From contig NZ_KB894644.1 in assembly GCF_000374585.1 (NCBI RefSeq), positions 124,001 through 188,000 on the forward strand: a DNA stretch of 64,000 nucleotides, in the 5' to 3' direction. Positions 16,744 through 25,538 of the stretch are shown one piece after another (the stretch's first letter is position 1; each line of letters starts with the position of its first letter). Source of the stretch: Phocaeicola barnesiae DSM 18169 = JCM 13652 (GTDB lineage: Bacteria > Bacteroidota > Bacteroidia > Bacteroidales > Bacteroidaceae). The position numbers and the translations under genes are program-made. The notes beneath the pieces are model-generated. The model made no database searches. It saw only the letters and a program-made list of their open reading frames with translations, and was not told where the DNA came from.

Positions 16744-17964
16744 TTATTTTTTCTTGTTACGGTCAGGAGGACCAGGCATGAAAGGACTCCGTTCGCTTTC
16801 GCCTCCCGGCACGGCTTCACCCGTCATGACATCTTCGTTGCCTTTGATGACAGTCTCGGTCACAACAGCTGTTCCTTCATTGACGCCGCTCAGGATTTCT
16901 GTGTTCGTTCCGTCGCTCATACCTGTCTTGACCGGATGTGCTGTAAAGACATCATTTTCGAGTGTCCATACTTTGTGGCTGCCTTGACAGTCTTTGACGG
17001 TCCGTTTACCGATGATCTGTTTTTCCGGTGTGAAGCGGAGCGCTTTGTTAGGAACAACAAGTACATTCTCACGTACATCGGTGTAGATGGTCACGTTGGC
17101 AGTCAGACGAGGTTTCAGTTTCAGATCCGGATTGTCGGCGGTGATGACTACTTCGTAGGTTACGACTGTTTCTGTCGTTGTACTCGAGCTGCTGGAACTG
17201 CTGTTGGTACTTCCCAGACGGATTTGTTGTACAGTACCTTCGAATACATCGTTCGGATAGGCATCTACTGTAAAGGTACATTTGGAACCGTCTCTTACAC
17301 CGGCAATGTCAGCCTCGTCAATGTCGGCTACTACCTGCATCTTGGTCAGGTCGGCGGCGATGGTGAAGAGGGTCGGAGTCTCGAAGCCGGAAGCTACGGT
17401 CTGTCCTTCTTCTACATCTTTACTGGTCACTACTCCGTCAATCGGCGAAGTGATGGTAGCGTATGACAGGTTACGTTCCGCCTTGGCCAATGCGGCCTGA
17501 GACTGGTTGTAGGTACTTTGGGCACGCTGGTAATTGTATACACATTCCTCGTAGTCCGTTTCACTGATCAACTGCTTTTCGTGCAGCTTCTGGTTCCGTT
17601 CATACAGTTTCTTCTGATATTCGTATTCGGCTTTGGCACCGTCAAAGGTAGCTTGTGCCGATTGTAGGTCGCTCAGCAGTGTCACTTTATCCATCTCGGC
17701 GATGATTTCACCTTTCTTTACGATAGAATTGTAATCGATATAAATCTTGTCAATGATACCGGACACCTGAGTACCGACCTCAACTTCGGTTACCGGTTCG
17801 ATGGTACCTGTCGCGGTAATGGAGTTGCTGACGCTGCCTCGCTTGACAGGTTCGGTTGCGAAATCTACCTGGTTGTGGGCTTTGCTTCCACCGAAAGCCC
17901 AAATTCCGGCTGCTACAAGGATAATGACGGCAGCACTTCCGATAAGGATTTTCTTCTTGTTCAT
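16744..17964 (-). CDS. MacA-like periplasmic adaptor (membrane fusion protein)
   Basis: A 406-residue protein with an N-terminal membrane anchor (KKKILIGSAAVIILVAAGIWAFGG), a beta-barrel/lipoyl region (GTQVSGIIDKIYIDYNSIVKKGEIIAEMD), a long alpha-hairpin (residues ~95-175, DLQSAQATFDGAKAEYEYQKKLY region) and the second lipoyl half (ATITSPIDGVVTSKDVEEGQTV). It links the inner-membrane ABC permease to the outer-membrane channel. A Ser/Thr-rich insert (TNSSSSSSSTTTETV) interrupts the barrel domain. It lies 12 bp after the TolC-like gene. Confidence 0.93.
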   Translation of the reverse strand: MNKKKILIGSAAVIILVAAGIWAFGGSKAHNQVDFATEPVKRGSVSNSITATGTIEPVTEVEVGTQVSGIIDKIYIDYNSIVKKGEIIAEMDKVTLLSDLQSAQATFDGAKAEYEYQKKLYERNQKLHEKQLISETDYEECVYNYQRAQSTYNQSQAALAKAERNLSYATITSPIDGVVTSKDVEEGQTVASGFETPTLFTIAADLTKMQVVADIDEADIAGVRDGSKCTFTVDAYPNDVFEGTVQQIRLGSTNSSSSSSSTTTETVVTYEVVITADNPDLKLKPRLTANVTIYTDVRENVLVVPNKALRFTPEKQIIGKRTVKDCQGSHKVWTLENDVFTAHPVKTGMSDGTNTEILSGVNEGTAVVTETVIKGNEDVMTGEAVPGGESERSPFMPGPPDRNKKK

Positions 17965-17976
17965 ATGATGTATTTT

Positions 17977-19320
17977 TTAGATTTTAATGGGTTCTCCTGC
18001 ATAGAAATCGAGCAGGGTACGATTCAGGATGGCCATGTATTTGGCCTGGATACGCTGCTGTTGGGCACTCAACAGGTTGTTCTTTTCTGTCAGCAGTTCT
18101 ACGGTATTTTTCATGCCGAGGCTGAACTGTTCGTTTACCAGATCGAAACTGGTCTGGCTGCTTTTCAGTTTCGAATCGGCAGCTGCGAACTGCTGTTGGG
18201 CGTTCAGGGCATCCAGCCACAGGCTTTCGATGGTCTTATACAATTCTTTTTCCTGGTTGGTCAGTGACAGCAGACTGTTGTCGTATTGGATGCGTGCTTT
18301 CTGTACAGCTGTCTTGTTCTGTCGGTTGTCGAAGATGGGAATACTCAGGGTAACTCCCAGCATGTTGTTCCATCCGTACTTCATCTGTTCCGCCCAGTTG
18401 TTTTGGCTGGCATTGTTTGTCATACTGGAAGTGGAGGCTGATAAGCTGATTGTTGGAAGATAACCGGCTTTAGCCGATGAAATAGCCAGTTTGGCGTTTT
18501 CGATGCTGAGTTTGCTGCTTTGGATTTCCGGACGTTGTGCCAAAGCTGCCTGATAGATGTCCTGCTGGTTCGGCAGCAGCTGCATCACCTTCGTTTCATC
18601 CAGTGTAGGAATGACCAAATCCATTTCTGCCGTACCGTCCAGTTCCAGCAGTTGTTTCAATTGGAGCTTGTAGTCACGGAGTGAACTTTCCGAGGTAATC
18701 AGCTGGTATTCATCGTTGCTTACCTGAGCCTCCAGCTGAGCCAGATCGGCCTTTGAGATACTTCCTTCGTTGAACAATTCTTTGGCACGTTCGTAGGTCG
18801 CTTTGCTGACTTCCAATGTACCTTTGTTGATGGCAACCGATTCATCGGCATACAGAATTTGCAGATAAAGTTGGGTAATCTGTTCCTGTAGCGTATTGCT
18901 GGTGGTCGAAATGGCCAGTTCGGCAATGTCGCGGTTGGTCTGTTGTTGTTTGATGTTGTTCAACCGCTGACCACCGTTCCAGATAGTCCACTGGGCCCGC
19001 AAATCGTAGCTTCCGTTGTAGGTGGTCTTACTGTTACTGGTAATGATTTCCGTTCCGCTGACCGTAGCACTCTGTTCCTGGTAAGGGCGGTTTACCACGT
19101 TGTGACTGGTACTGAATGAGAGGCTGGGGAAGAGGGCTGCTTTGGCGCTTTTCACATCTTCTTCTGTTTCCTGGAGAGACAATCTGTTTTGCTGCAGCTG
19201 AATATTCTTTTCGAGTGCATAGGTTATACAGTCGTCCAGAGTCCACTGCTTCTTTTCTTGTGCACCAGCCTGCATGGCCAAGGCCATTGTGGCAATGAGA
19301 AATAAACTTCGCTGTTTCAT
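17977..19320 (-). CDS. TolC-family outer-membrane efflux protein
   Basis: A 447-residue protein with a signal peptide (RSLFLIATMALAMQAGAQ) and two OEP repeats made of long amphipathic helices, e.g. DIAELAISTTSNTLQEQIT and the second-repeat VQKARIQYDNSLLSLTNQE. It forms the outer-membrane exit duct for the MacAB-like pump. First gene of the operon; the -7 element lies 27-34 bp upstream of its ATG. The order TolC, MacA, ATPase, permease is the usual Bacteroidetes arrangement. Confidence 0.92.
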   Translation of the reverse strand: MKQRSLFLIATMALAMQAGAQEKKQWTLDDCITYALEKNIQLQQNRLSLQETEEDVKSAKAALFPSLSFSTSHNVVNRPYQEQSATVSGTEIITSNSKTTYNGSYDLRAQWTIWNGGQRLNNIKQQQTNRDIAELAISTTSNTLQEQITQLYLQILYADESVAINKGTLEVSKATYERAKELFNEGSISKADLAQLEAQVSNDEYQLITSESSLRDYKLQLKQLLELDGTAEMDLVIPTLDETKVMQLLPNQQDIYQAALAQRPEIQSSKLSIENAKLAISSAKAGYLPTISLSASTSSMTNNASQNNWAEQMKYGWNNMLGVTLSIPIFDNRQNKTAVQKARIQYDNSLLSLTNQEKELYKTIESLWLDALNAQQQFAAADSKLKSSQTSFDLVNEQFSLGMKNTVELLTEKNNLLSAQQQRIQAKYMAILNRTLLDFYAGEPIKI

Positions 19321-19346
19321 AATCTGATTACTGTTTTTTGTTGTTA

Positions 19347-19354
19347 CAAAAATA
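19347..19354 (-). promoter_or_regulatory. -7 element of the tolC-macAB-like operon
   Basis: Minus-strand TATTTTTG (plus CAAAAATA), 27 bp upstream of the TolC-like ATG. Confidence 0.5.
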
Positions 19355-19468
19355 GGAACAACCCTAATCTTTCACAAAAGAGATAGATTGCTCCGCAATT
19401 AATCGGGACAAATCGTTGTTTTTTCCCGATAAATCGCTTTCTTTGTAATTATTATAAAAACGGTTTCA

Positions 19469-19702
19469 ATGAAAAAACAGATTATTACCATTTTTCAATT
19501 TTATCGGGACGGTTTCCGTGAGATGACATGGGGACGGACATTGTGGTGGCTCATCCTGGTCAAGCTGTTTGTCATCTTCGTGATTCTGAAGCTTTTCTTT
19601 TTCCCTTCCTTCCTGAAAGGGAAGACCGAACAGGAAAAACAGGAATATGTAGGGACCGAACTGATAGACAGGGCGTTGGAAGAATCAAAAGAAATTCACT
19701 AA
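19469..19702 (+). CDS. DUF4492 small membrane protein linked to cytochrome bd
   Basis: 77 residues with one transmembrane helix (TLWWLILVKLFVIFVILKLFFF, residues ~25-46) flanked by charged ends. Bacteroidetes DUF4492 proteins commonly precede cydA, and here the gene ends 31 bp before it. A role as an accessory small subunit comparable to CydX is plausible but unproven; it is longer than CydX (~37) and unrelated in sequence as far as I can see. Confidence 0.8.
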   Translation: MKKQIITIFQFYRDGFREMTWGRTLWWLILVKLFVIFVILKLFFFPSFLKGKTEQEKQEYVGTELIDRALEESKEIH

Positions 19703-19733
19703 TAATTAACTGTATCATTTAATTCTAAATTTT

Positions 19734-21230
19734 ATGTTTGAAACGATTGACACATCGATGATTGATTGGTCTCGTGCACAGTTTGCACTGACGGCCATGT
19801 ATCATTGGCTTTTTGTGCCTTTGACCCTGGGACTCGCTGTGGTGATGGGTACGATGGAGACCTTGTATGTTGTGACAGGTAAAGAGTTCTGGAAACGTAC
19901 GGCCCAGTTCTGGATGAAGCTGTTCGGTATCAACTTCGCGGTGGGCGTAGCTACCGGACTGATTCTGGAGTTTGAGTTCGGAACGAACTGGAGTAATTAT
20001 TCCTGGTTTGTAGGTGATATATTCGGAGCACCGCTGGCCATTGAGGGGATTCTGGCCTTTTTCATGGAAGCTACGTTCGTAGCTGTGATGTTTTTCGGGT
20101 GGAAGAAGGTGAGCAAAGGTTTTCACCTGGCTTCTACTTGGCTTACCGGACTGGGAGCTACCATTTCTGCGTGGTGGATTCTGGTGGCCAATGCCTGGAT
20201 GCAGCATCCGGTAGGTATGGCTTTCAATCCGGATACCATGCGAAACGAGATGGTAGATTTCTTGGCAGTAGCTTTTTCACCGGTAGCTGTCATGAAGTTC
20301 CTGCATACGGTGTTGAGTAGTTGGGTGTTGGGGGCCGTTTTCGTAATAGGTATCAGTGCCTGGTACTTGCTCCGCAAGCGTGAGACCGAATTTGCTGTTG
20401 CCAGCATTAAGGTAGCTTCTTACATCGGGTTGTTCGCTGCTTTGGTGACAGCCGGTACAGGCGACAAGTCCGCTTATCAGGTGGCACACGTACAGCCGAT
20501 GAAGCTGGCTGCTATGGAAGGCCTGTATGACGGAGGTTACAGAGAACCTCTCACAGTGGTGGGTTCTTTGAAGATTCCTTACATGCTTTCGTTCCTGGCT
20601 ACTCACGATACGAACGGTTATGTTCCCGGTATCAACGATTTGTTGAACGGTGGGTACGAGCAGGCTGACGGTACAGTGGCTATCTCAGCCGAAGAGAAGA
20701 TAGCCCGTGGAAAACTGGCTATTGAGGCATTGGGACAATACCGACAGGCCAAGCAGGCGGGCGATGAGGCTGCAGCAGGTATTTCGCGTCGTACTCTGGA
20801 AGAGAACATGCCTTATTTCGGCTATGGATACATCAAGGATCCGGCTACTTTGGTACCGCATGTGGGGCTGATGTTCTGGTCTTTCCGTATTATGGTAGGT
20901 TTAGGCTGTTATTTCATCCTCTTCTTTGCCGTGATGTTGTTCCTGGCTTACAAGAAGGAACTGGCCCGTTTCTCTTGGTTGCATCATATTGCCCTGTGGA
21001 GTATTCCGTTGGCTTACATTGCCAGTCAGGCCGGATGGATTGTAGCCGAAGTCGGTCGTCAGCCTTGGACCATTCAGGATATGCTTCCGGTGAATGCGGC
21101 TATTTCCCGTCTGGAAGCCGGTTCGGTACAGACTACCTTCTTCATCTTCCTGGTTATGTTTACCGTACTGATGATTGCTGAAATCGGTATCATGGTAAAG
21201 GCTATCCGGAAAGGTCCGGAACATGTATGA
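19734..21230 (+). CDS. cydA: Cytochrome bd ubiquinol oxidase subunit I
   Basis: A 498-residue integral membrane subunit carrying hemes b558, b595 and d. Visible landmarks are the N-terminal RAQFALTAMYHWLFVPLTLG with the heme-ligand His, and the conserved GRQPWTIQDMLPVNAAIS block (~residue 441). It reduces O2 to water with quinol as donor and gives anaerobes such as Bacteroides tolerance of nanomolar O2. It lies between the DUF4492 gene and cydB as one operon. Confidence 0.96.
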   Translation: MFETIDTSMIDWSRAQFALTAMYHWLFVPLTLGLAVVMGTMETLYVVTGKEFWKRTAQFWMKLFGINFAVGVATGLILEFEFGTNWSNYSWFVGDIFGAPLAIEGILAFFMEATFVAVMFFGWKKVSKGFHLASTWLTGLGATISAWWILVANAWMQHPVGMAFNPDTMRNEMVDFLAVAFSPVAVMKFLHTVLSSWVLGAVFVIGISAWYLLRKRETEFAVASIKVASYIGLFAALVTAGTGDKSAYQVAHVQPMKLAAMEGLYDGGYREPLTVVGSLKIPYMLSFLATHDTNGYVPGINDLLNGGYEQADGTVAISAEEKIARGKLAIEALGQYRQAKQAGDEAAAGISRRTLEENMPYFGYGYIKDPATLVPHVGLMFWSFRIMVGLGCYFILFFAVMLFLAYKKELARFSWLHHIALWSIPLAYIASQAGWIVAEVGRQPWTIQDMLPVNAAISRLEAGSVQTTFFIFLVMFTVLMIAEIGIMVKAIRKGPEHV

Positions 21231-21262
21231 TCGGGTATTATTCATTTAAATTTTAGGAAAAT

Positions 21263-22426
21263 ATGATGACTACAATCGATACAACCTATTTGTTTCTGCA
21301 GAACTACTGGTGGTTCCTGGTGTCTTTGTTGGGAGCGATTCTGGTGTTCCTGCTTTTTGTACAGGGAGGTAACTCCTTGTTGTTTAACTTGGGACGTTCG
21401 GAGATGGAACGTACCATGCTGGTCAATTCAACCGGCCGGAAATGGGAGTTTACCTTCACAACTTTGGTGACTTTCGGTGGAGCTTTCTTTGCTTCGTTTC
21501 CTTTGTTTTATAGTACCAGTTTCGGAGGTGCTTACTGGTTATGGATGATTATTCTGTTCAGCTTTGTCTTGCAGGCCGTTTCTTATGAGTTCCAGTCGAA
21601 GCTCGGTAACCTGTTGGGAAAGAAGACTTATCAGGTGTTTCTGGTTATCAACGGAGTTGTCGGTCCTGTGTTGTTGGGTGCGGCGGTAGCTACTTTTTTC
21701 AACGGTTCCAATTTCGTGATCAACAAAGGAAACCTGACCGATGAAATGATGCCTGTCATCAGCCTGTGGGCAAACGGTTGGCACGGACTTGACGCTTTCC
21801 TGGACCCGTGGAATCTGGTGTTGGGGCTGGCTGTCTTTTTCCTGGCCCGGCTGTTGGGTAACTTGTATTTCATCAACAATATTCGCAGTGAAGAACTGAT
21901 TCCCCGATGCCGCCGGCAATTGATTTCGGATGCAGTTCCTTTCCTGATATTCTTCCTGGCTTTCGTTATCCGCACATTGTTGAAGGATGGATTCGCGGTG
22001 AATCCGGAAACAGGAGAAGTATATATGGAGCCTTACAAGTATTTCCAGAATCTGATACAGATGCCTTACCTGTTGGTATTGTTTCTGGTAGGAGTGGTAG
22101 GTGTACTGTATGGGTTAATCAGAAGTGTTTTCTGCAAGACGTTTACGAAAGGTATCTGGTTTGCCGGTATCGGTACTATACTTACTGTATTGGCTTTGCT
22201 GCTAAGCGTCGGTTACAACCATACGGCGTATTATCCTTCGTTGTCAGACCTGCAAAGTTCATTGACATTGGCCAACAGTTGCTCCAGTAAGTTTACGCTG
22301 GAAGTGATGGCTTATGTTTCTATTCTCGTACCGTTTGTGTTGGCTTACATCTTCTATGCCTGGAGGGCTATCGACCGTAAACCGATTACTCCGGAAGAAA
22401 TGAGAAACGACGAGCATACGTATTGA
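21263..22426 (+). CDS. cydB: Cytochrome bd ubiquinol oxidase subunit II
   Basis: A 387-residue membrane protein with about eight or nine hydrophobic segments starting NYWWFLVSLLGAILVFLLFVQGG, the typical CydB N-terminus. It is the structural partner of CydA, encoded 32 bp downstream of it. Start ATG at 21263 or 21266. A perfect 14-bp hairpin terminator follows, shared with the convergent alcohol dehydrogenase gene. Confidence 0.94.
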   Translation: MMTTIDTTYLFLQNYWWFLVSLLGAILVFLLFVQGGNSLLFNLGRSEMERTMLVNSTGRKWEFTFTTLVTFGGAFFASFPLFYSTSFGGAYWLWMIILFSFVLQAVSYEFQSKLGNLLGKKTYQVFLVINGVVGPVLLGAAVATFFNGSNFVINKGNLTDEMMPVISLWANGWHGLDAFLDPWNLVLGLAVFFLARLLGNLYFINNIRSEELIPRCRRQLISDAVPFLIFFLAFVIRTLLKDGFAVNPETGEVYMEPYKYFQNLIQMPYLLVLFLVGVVGVLYGLIRSVFCKTFTKGIWFAGIGTILTVLALLLSVGYNHTAYYPSLSDLQSSLTLANSCSSKFTLEVMAYVSILVPFVLAYIFYAWRAIDRKPITPEEMRNDEHTY

Positions 22427-22454
22427 TAACAAGATTGTCTGATCATTTGCAAGA

Positions 22455-22491
22455 AATGGGCTGTGTCATCGCTTTGACACAGCCCATTTTG
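22455..22491. terminator. Bidirectional hairpin between cydB and the alcohol dehydrogenase gene
   Basis: AATGGGCTGTGTCA and TGACACAGCCCATT are perfect complements around a 6-nt loop. They lie between two convergent genes; the T run is short in either direction. Confidence 0.75.
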
Positions 22492-22571
22492 TGAATCAAG
22501 GTTTTGTCGGTGTTCCGAATATTCCTTATTGATGCAACTTCGTTCAAGTCGGCTATTGGTGGTGACGAGGG

Positions 22572-23717
22572 TTAGCGTACCCGTTCCAGTATTTCTTTGG
22601 CTGTTTTTCCGTCTACCAGTCCGTCTTCGCCGAAATGAACCTGACGTTCATTGAATCGCTTTTCGATTTCTTCAATAACCGTTGTACCGATGTTTTCTTC
22701 GTGCAGACGGGTGGTCAATCCCAGAGAGCGGAAGAAGGCTTCTGTCCTTTGAATGGTTTTTTCGATGCGTTCCTCTTCTGTGCCGGAGGTTATACCGAAT
22801 ACACGAGCTCCCAATTGGAGTAACTTACTTTTTTTCGGTTCCCGCAATACCCACATGGTACCCGGTAGAACGATTGCCAACGTATGTCCGTGGGTCAATC
22901 CTGTCAGAGCGGTGATTTCATGGCCTATCATGTGGGTAGACCAGTCTTCGGTTACTCCCAAAGCGATGAAACCGTTCAGTCCCATGGTGGCACACATCAT
23001 GAAATCGGCCATCAACTGGTAGTCGTTTTTGTTTTCATGTATCTGTGGAGCGATTTCAACCAGTGTCTGAAGGATGCCTTCTGCCCAACGGTCCATTACA
23101 CGGGATTCACCGGTTTTGGTCAGGTATTGCTCCATGACGTGTACGAATGTATCGGCCATGCCACAGGCTATTTGGTATGGTGGTAATGAGAAGGTGACTT
23201 CCGGATCCAAAATAGAGAACACAGGGAAATGAGCGTAGAAAGGATATTTCTCTTGGGTTTCTCGGCATGAGATAACTGCGCCATTGTTCATTTCAGAACC
23301 TGTTGCCGGCAAAGTCAATACGGTAGCTAAAGGAACGGTATGTGTAGCGCTTCCTTTCTGTACCAGTTCCCAGGCGTCACCTTCATACAGCAGACCGGCA
23401 GAAATCAGTTTTGTACCGTCAATGACGGAACCACCTCCTACAGCCAGCAGAAAATCTACGTTTTCTTCTTTACCCAAGGCAATGGCTTTCCGCAGGGTCT
23501 CGATGGCTGGATTGGGCTCTATTCCCCAGAATTCTACTGTCTGATAATCTTTTAAGGCAGCTTTCACCTGGTCGTATACTCCGTTTTTCTTGACACTACC
23601 ACCCCCGAAGGTAATCATTACTTTTTTCCCGGCAGGGATTTCTTCGCTCAATCGGGCGATAGTACCTTTTCCCATAATCAGTCTTGTCAGGTTCTGGAAA
23701 CTAAAGTTATTCATCAT
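22572..23717 (-). CDS. Iron-containing alcohol dehydrogenase (YqhD/BDH-like)
   Basis: A 381-residue group III dehydrogenase. The coenzyme-binding FGGGSVKKNGVYDQV and the GGGSVIDGTKLIS motif are followed by metal-binding residues in IACGMADTFVHVMEQYL (Asp and His) and GLTHGHTLAIVLPG (His). The sequence resembles NADPH-dependent butanol dehydrogenase / YqhD aldehyde reductases, which clear reactive aldehydes or make alcohols in fermentation. It is monocistronic, convergent with cydB. The start could be the first or second ATG (23717 or 23714). Confidence 0.92.
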   Translation of the reverse strand: MMNNFSFQNLTRLIMGKGTIARLSEEIPAGKKVMITFGGGSVKKNGVYDQVKAALKDYQTVEFWGIEPNPAIETLRKAIALGKEENVDFLLAVGGGSVIDGTKLISAGLLYEGDAWELVQKGSATHTVPLATVLTLPATGSEMNNGAVISCRETQEKYPFYAHFPVFSILDPEVTFSLPPYQIACGMADTFVHVMEQYLTKTGESRVMDRWAEGILQTLVEIAPQIHENKNDYQLMADFMMCATMGLNGFIALGVTEDWSTHMIGHEITALTGLTHGHTLAIVLPGTMWVLREPKKSKLLQLGARVFGITSGTEEERIEKTIQRTEAFFRSLGLTTRLHEENIGTTVIEEIEKRFNERQVHFGEDGLVDGKTAKEILERVR

Positions 23718-23841
23718 GATGTTATAAGTTTAAATGAATGTTGGATTTCTGAAAACAAAGACATGTTCCCATTTGTTTTCCTATAAGCAAAAATAAGGAT
23801 TTTTTTGTATCCGCAGCAAGGATGTAATGCCTTTTATGATG

Positions 23842-23849
23842 TATCTTTG
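23842..23849 (+). promoter_or_regulatory. -7 element of the hemerythrin / LuxR-type operon
   Basis: TATCTTTG matches the consensus exactly. It places the transcript start near 23856, which excludes the in-frame upstream start at 23849 and supports ATG 23933. Confidence 0.6.
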
Positions 23850-23932
23850 TGCAAATACGTGCCCCTGAATATACCTATAAGTGGGGATTGTATACGCTGA
23901 TTGAATTTACTTATTTTGCACTCAAGAAAAAT

Positions 23933-24646
23933 ATGAATAGTGTATTGACCATGTTTAGACCAAGAACGTACAAGCCTATCGATAAGATGAGTGACCTCAT
24001 CTGCGAAAATTATGTGATGCTCCAAGTGTTGAGCCGTTTCGGGCTTTCGTTAGGTTTTGGAGACAAGACGATACAGGAAGTATGCGAAGGAAATGGAGTT
24101 GATTACAAGACCTTTCTCATTGTCGTGAATTTCCTGCTCGAGGACAGTGACCGGATGCAGGATCATTTGAAGGACCTTTCCATTCCGGCGTTGATGAGTT
24201 ACCTGAAGCAGGCGCATCATTATTTTCTGGACTTCCAGTTGCCGGCTATCCGTCGAAAATTGATAGAAGCCATCAGCGGTTCGCCGGAACAGCAGGTTGT
24301 CTTTCTGATTATCCAGTTTTACGATGCTTATGTGGCTGAGGTCCGTAAGCACATGGAATACGAGAATCAGAAGGTTTTTACTTATGTAGAGCAATTGCTT
24401 CAGGGGCAGAATCCGGACGCTTATAACATCGGAGTGTTTGCCCGCCATCATGATCAGATAAATGCCAAACTCACGGAATTGAAAAATATTATCATAAAAT
24501 ATTATCCGACCAACGGTGACAACCAACTGTTGAACGCGACTTTGTTCGACATATTCAGTTGCGAAGAGGATTTGGCCTCGCACAATCGGGTAGAAGATTA
24601 CTTGTTTGTGCCTGCCATCATGGAGTTGGAAAAGGAGGTGAAATGA
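23933..24646 (+). CDS. Hemerythrin-domain protein (possible Fe-S repair / NO-O2 sensor)
   Basis: About 237 residues. An N-terminal helical region (PIDKMSDLICENYVMLQVLSRFGLSLGFGDKTIQEVC) resembles the ScdA_N-like part of RIC/YtfE-type di-iron proteins (DUF542), including the CENYVMLQVLSRF...LGFGDKTI pattern. It is followed by a hemerythrin-like helical bundle with spaced His and Glu (YLKQAHHYFLDFQLP, HMEYENQKVF, ARHHDQI, HNRVEDYLFVPAI). RIC proteins repair Fe-S clusters after nitric oxide or oxygen stress. Its stop overlaps the next gene's ATG, so the two are co-translated. Confidence 0.75.
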   Translation: MNSVLTMFRPRTYKPIDKMSDLICENYVMLQVLSRFGLSLGFGDKTIQEVCEGNGVDYKTFLIVVNFLLEDSDRMQDHLKDLSIPALMSYLKQAHHYFLDFQLPAIRRKLIEAISGSPEQQVVFLIIQFYDAYVAEVRKHMEYENQKVFTYVEQLLQGQNPDAYNIGVFARHHDQINAKLTELKNIIIKYYPTNGDNQLLNATLFDIFSCEEDLASHNRVEDYLFVPAIMELEKEVK

Positions 24647-25251
24647 AATCTCAGGAAACAATACATATAGCTGTAGCCGATACTTCAATCATTGTCCGTA
24701 GCGGGCTGGTTGCGGTATTGAAGCGGTTGCCCGATTTGAATATTCAGACGATTGAAGTGACTTCCAAAGAAGGGTTGCAGCATTGTATGGATGCACATCG
24801 ACCGGATTTGCTGATTGTCAGTCCTCAATTTGAAGGCTGGTTTGACTTGGACGGGTTTAAACAGACTTATGGAGTGCATGAACTGAAAGTCGTGGCATTG
24901 GTTTCGGTAGTAATGGATGCCAATCAGCTGAAGGATTATGATGAGCAGATTAATCTGTTCGACGATGTGGAAAAGTTGACTCAGAAAATCTCTTCGCTGA
25001 TGAATGTTGCTGAAGAGGATGAGAATGAACTCGACACACTGAGTCAGCGGGAAAAGGAAATCATTGGATGCGTGGTAAGAGGAATGACCAATAAGGAAAT
25101 TGCCGAAAAGCTGTTTATTTCGGTACATACTGTCATTACCCACCGCCGGAATATTACCCGGAAACTGCAGATTCATTCTGCTGCAGGTCTGACTATCTAT
25201 GCTATCGTGAATAAGCTGGTAGAATTGGGGGAGGTCAAGATGAACCTTTGA
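24643..25251 (+). CDS. LuxR/NarL-type regulator with a degenerate receiver domain
   Basis: 202 residues: a receiver-like N-terminal domain (residues ~5-115) and a LuxR HTH (LSQREKEIIGCVVRGMTNKEIAEKLFISVHTVITHRRNI). Where canonical receivers have the phospho-accepting Asp, this one reads PDLLIVSPQFEG, with Ser in that place, so phosphorylation is unlikely. It overlaps the hemerythrin gene by 4 bp (ATGA) behind AAAGGAGGTG, a strong Shine-Dalgarno. A simple reading is a regulator whose input comes from its translationally coupled di-iron partner rather than from a kinase (inference). Confidence 0.85.
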   Translation: MKSQETIHIAVADTSIIVRSGLVAVLKRLPDLNIQTIEVTSKEGLQHCMDAHRPDLLIVSPQFEGWFDLDGFKQTYGVHELKVVALVSVVMDANQLKDYDEQINLFDDVEKLTQKISSLMNVAEEDENELDTLSQREKEIIGCVVRGMTNKEIAEKLFISVHTVITHRRNITRKLQIHSAAGLTIYAIVNKLVELGEVKMNL

Positions 25252-25330
25252 ATTTGATTCTGGCCACTGCCTTATCTGGATTGTTTCTAAATACCTAATT
25301 TTAGGTATTGCCTGATTGGCTGAAACCCGG

Positions 25331-25338
25331 TATCTTTG
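25331..25338 (+). promoter_or_regulatory. -7 element between the LuxR-type gene and lutA
   Basis: TATCTTTG, exact consensus. It lies about 62 nt upstream of the 14-bp hairpin at 25401-25432 and might drive a short RNA. Confidence 0.4.
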
Positions 25339-25400
25339 CAGTGTTAGTCATATAGAAATTACGTAAACCACAAAAGTAAAAGAAGTTAGTTATTAGTTGG

Positions 25401-25438
25401 GTGCGCCCTGCGAAGTGATTCGCGGGGCGCACGCATTT
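25401..25438 (+). terminator. GC-rich 14-bp hairpin upstream of lutA
   Basis: GTGCGCCCTGCGAA (25401-25414) pairs with TTCGCGGGGCGCAC (25419-25432; one G-T) over a GTGA loop, followed by GCATTTTAGG. It may end the hemerythrin-luxR transcript or a short transcript from 25331. Confidence 0.6.
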
Positions 25439-25502
25439 TAGGTTCTTGGAAAGGTTCTCTTTCTTTTTTCGGCAATCTCTTTTTTCATTCATGAATATCC
25501 TA

Positions 25503-25510
25503 TAAATTTG
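25503..25510 (+). promoter_or_regulatory. -7 element of the lut operon
   Basis: TAAATTTG, exact TAnnTTTG, 28 bp before the lutA ATG. Confidence 0.5.
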
Positions 25511-25538
25511 TTGTTTGAAAACCAAAAACTGAAATACA

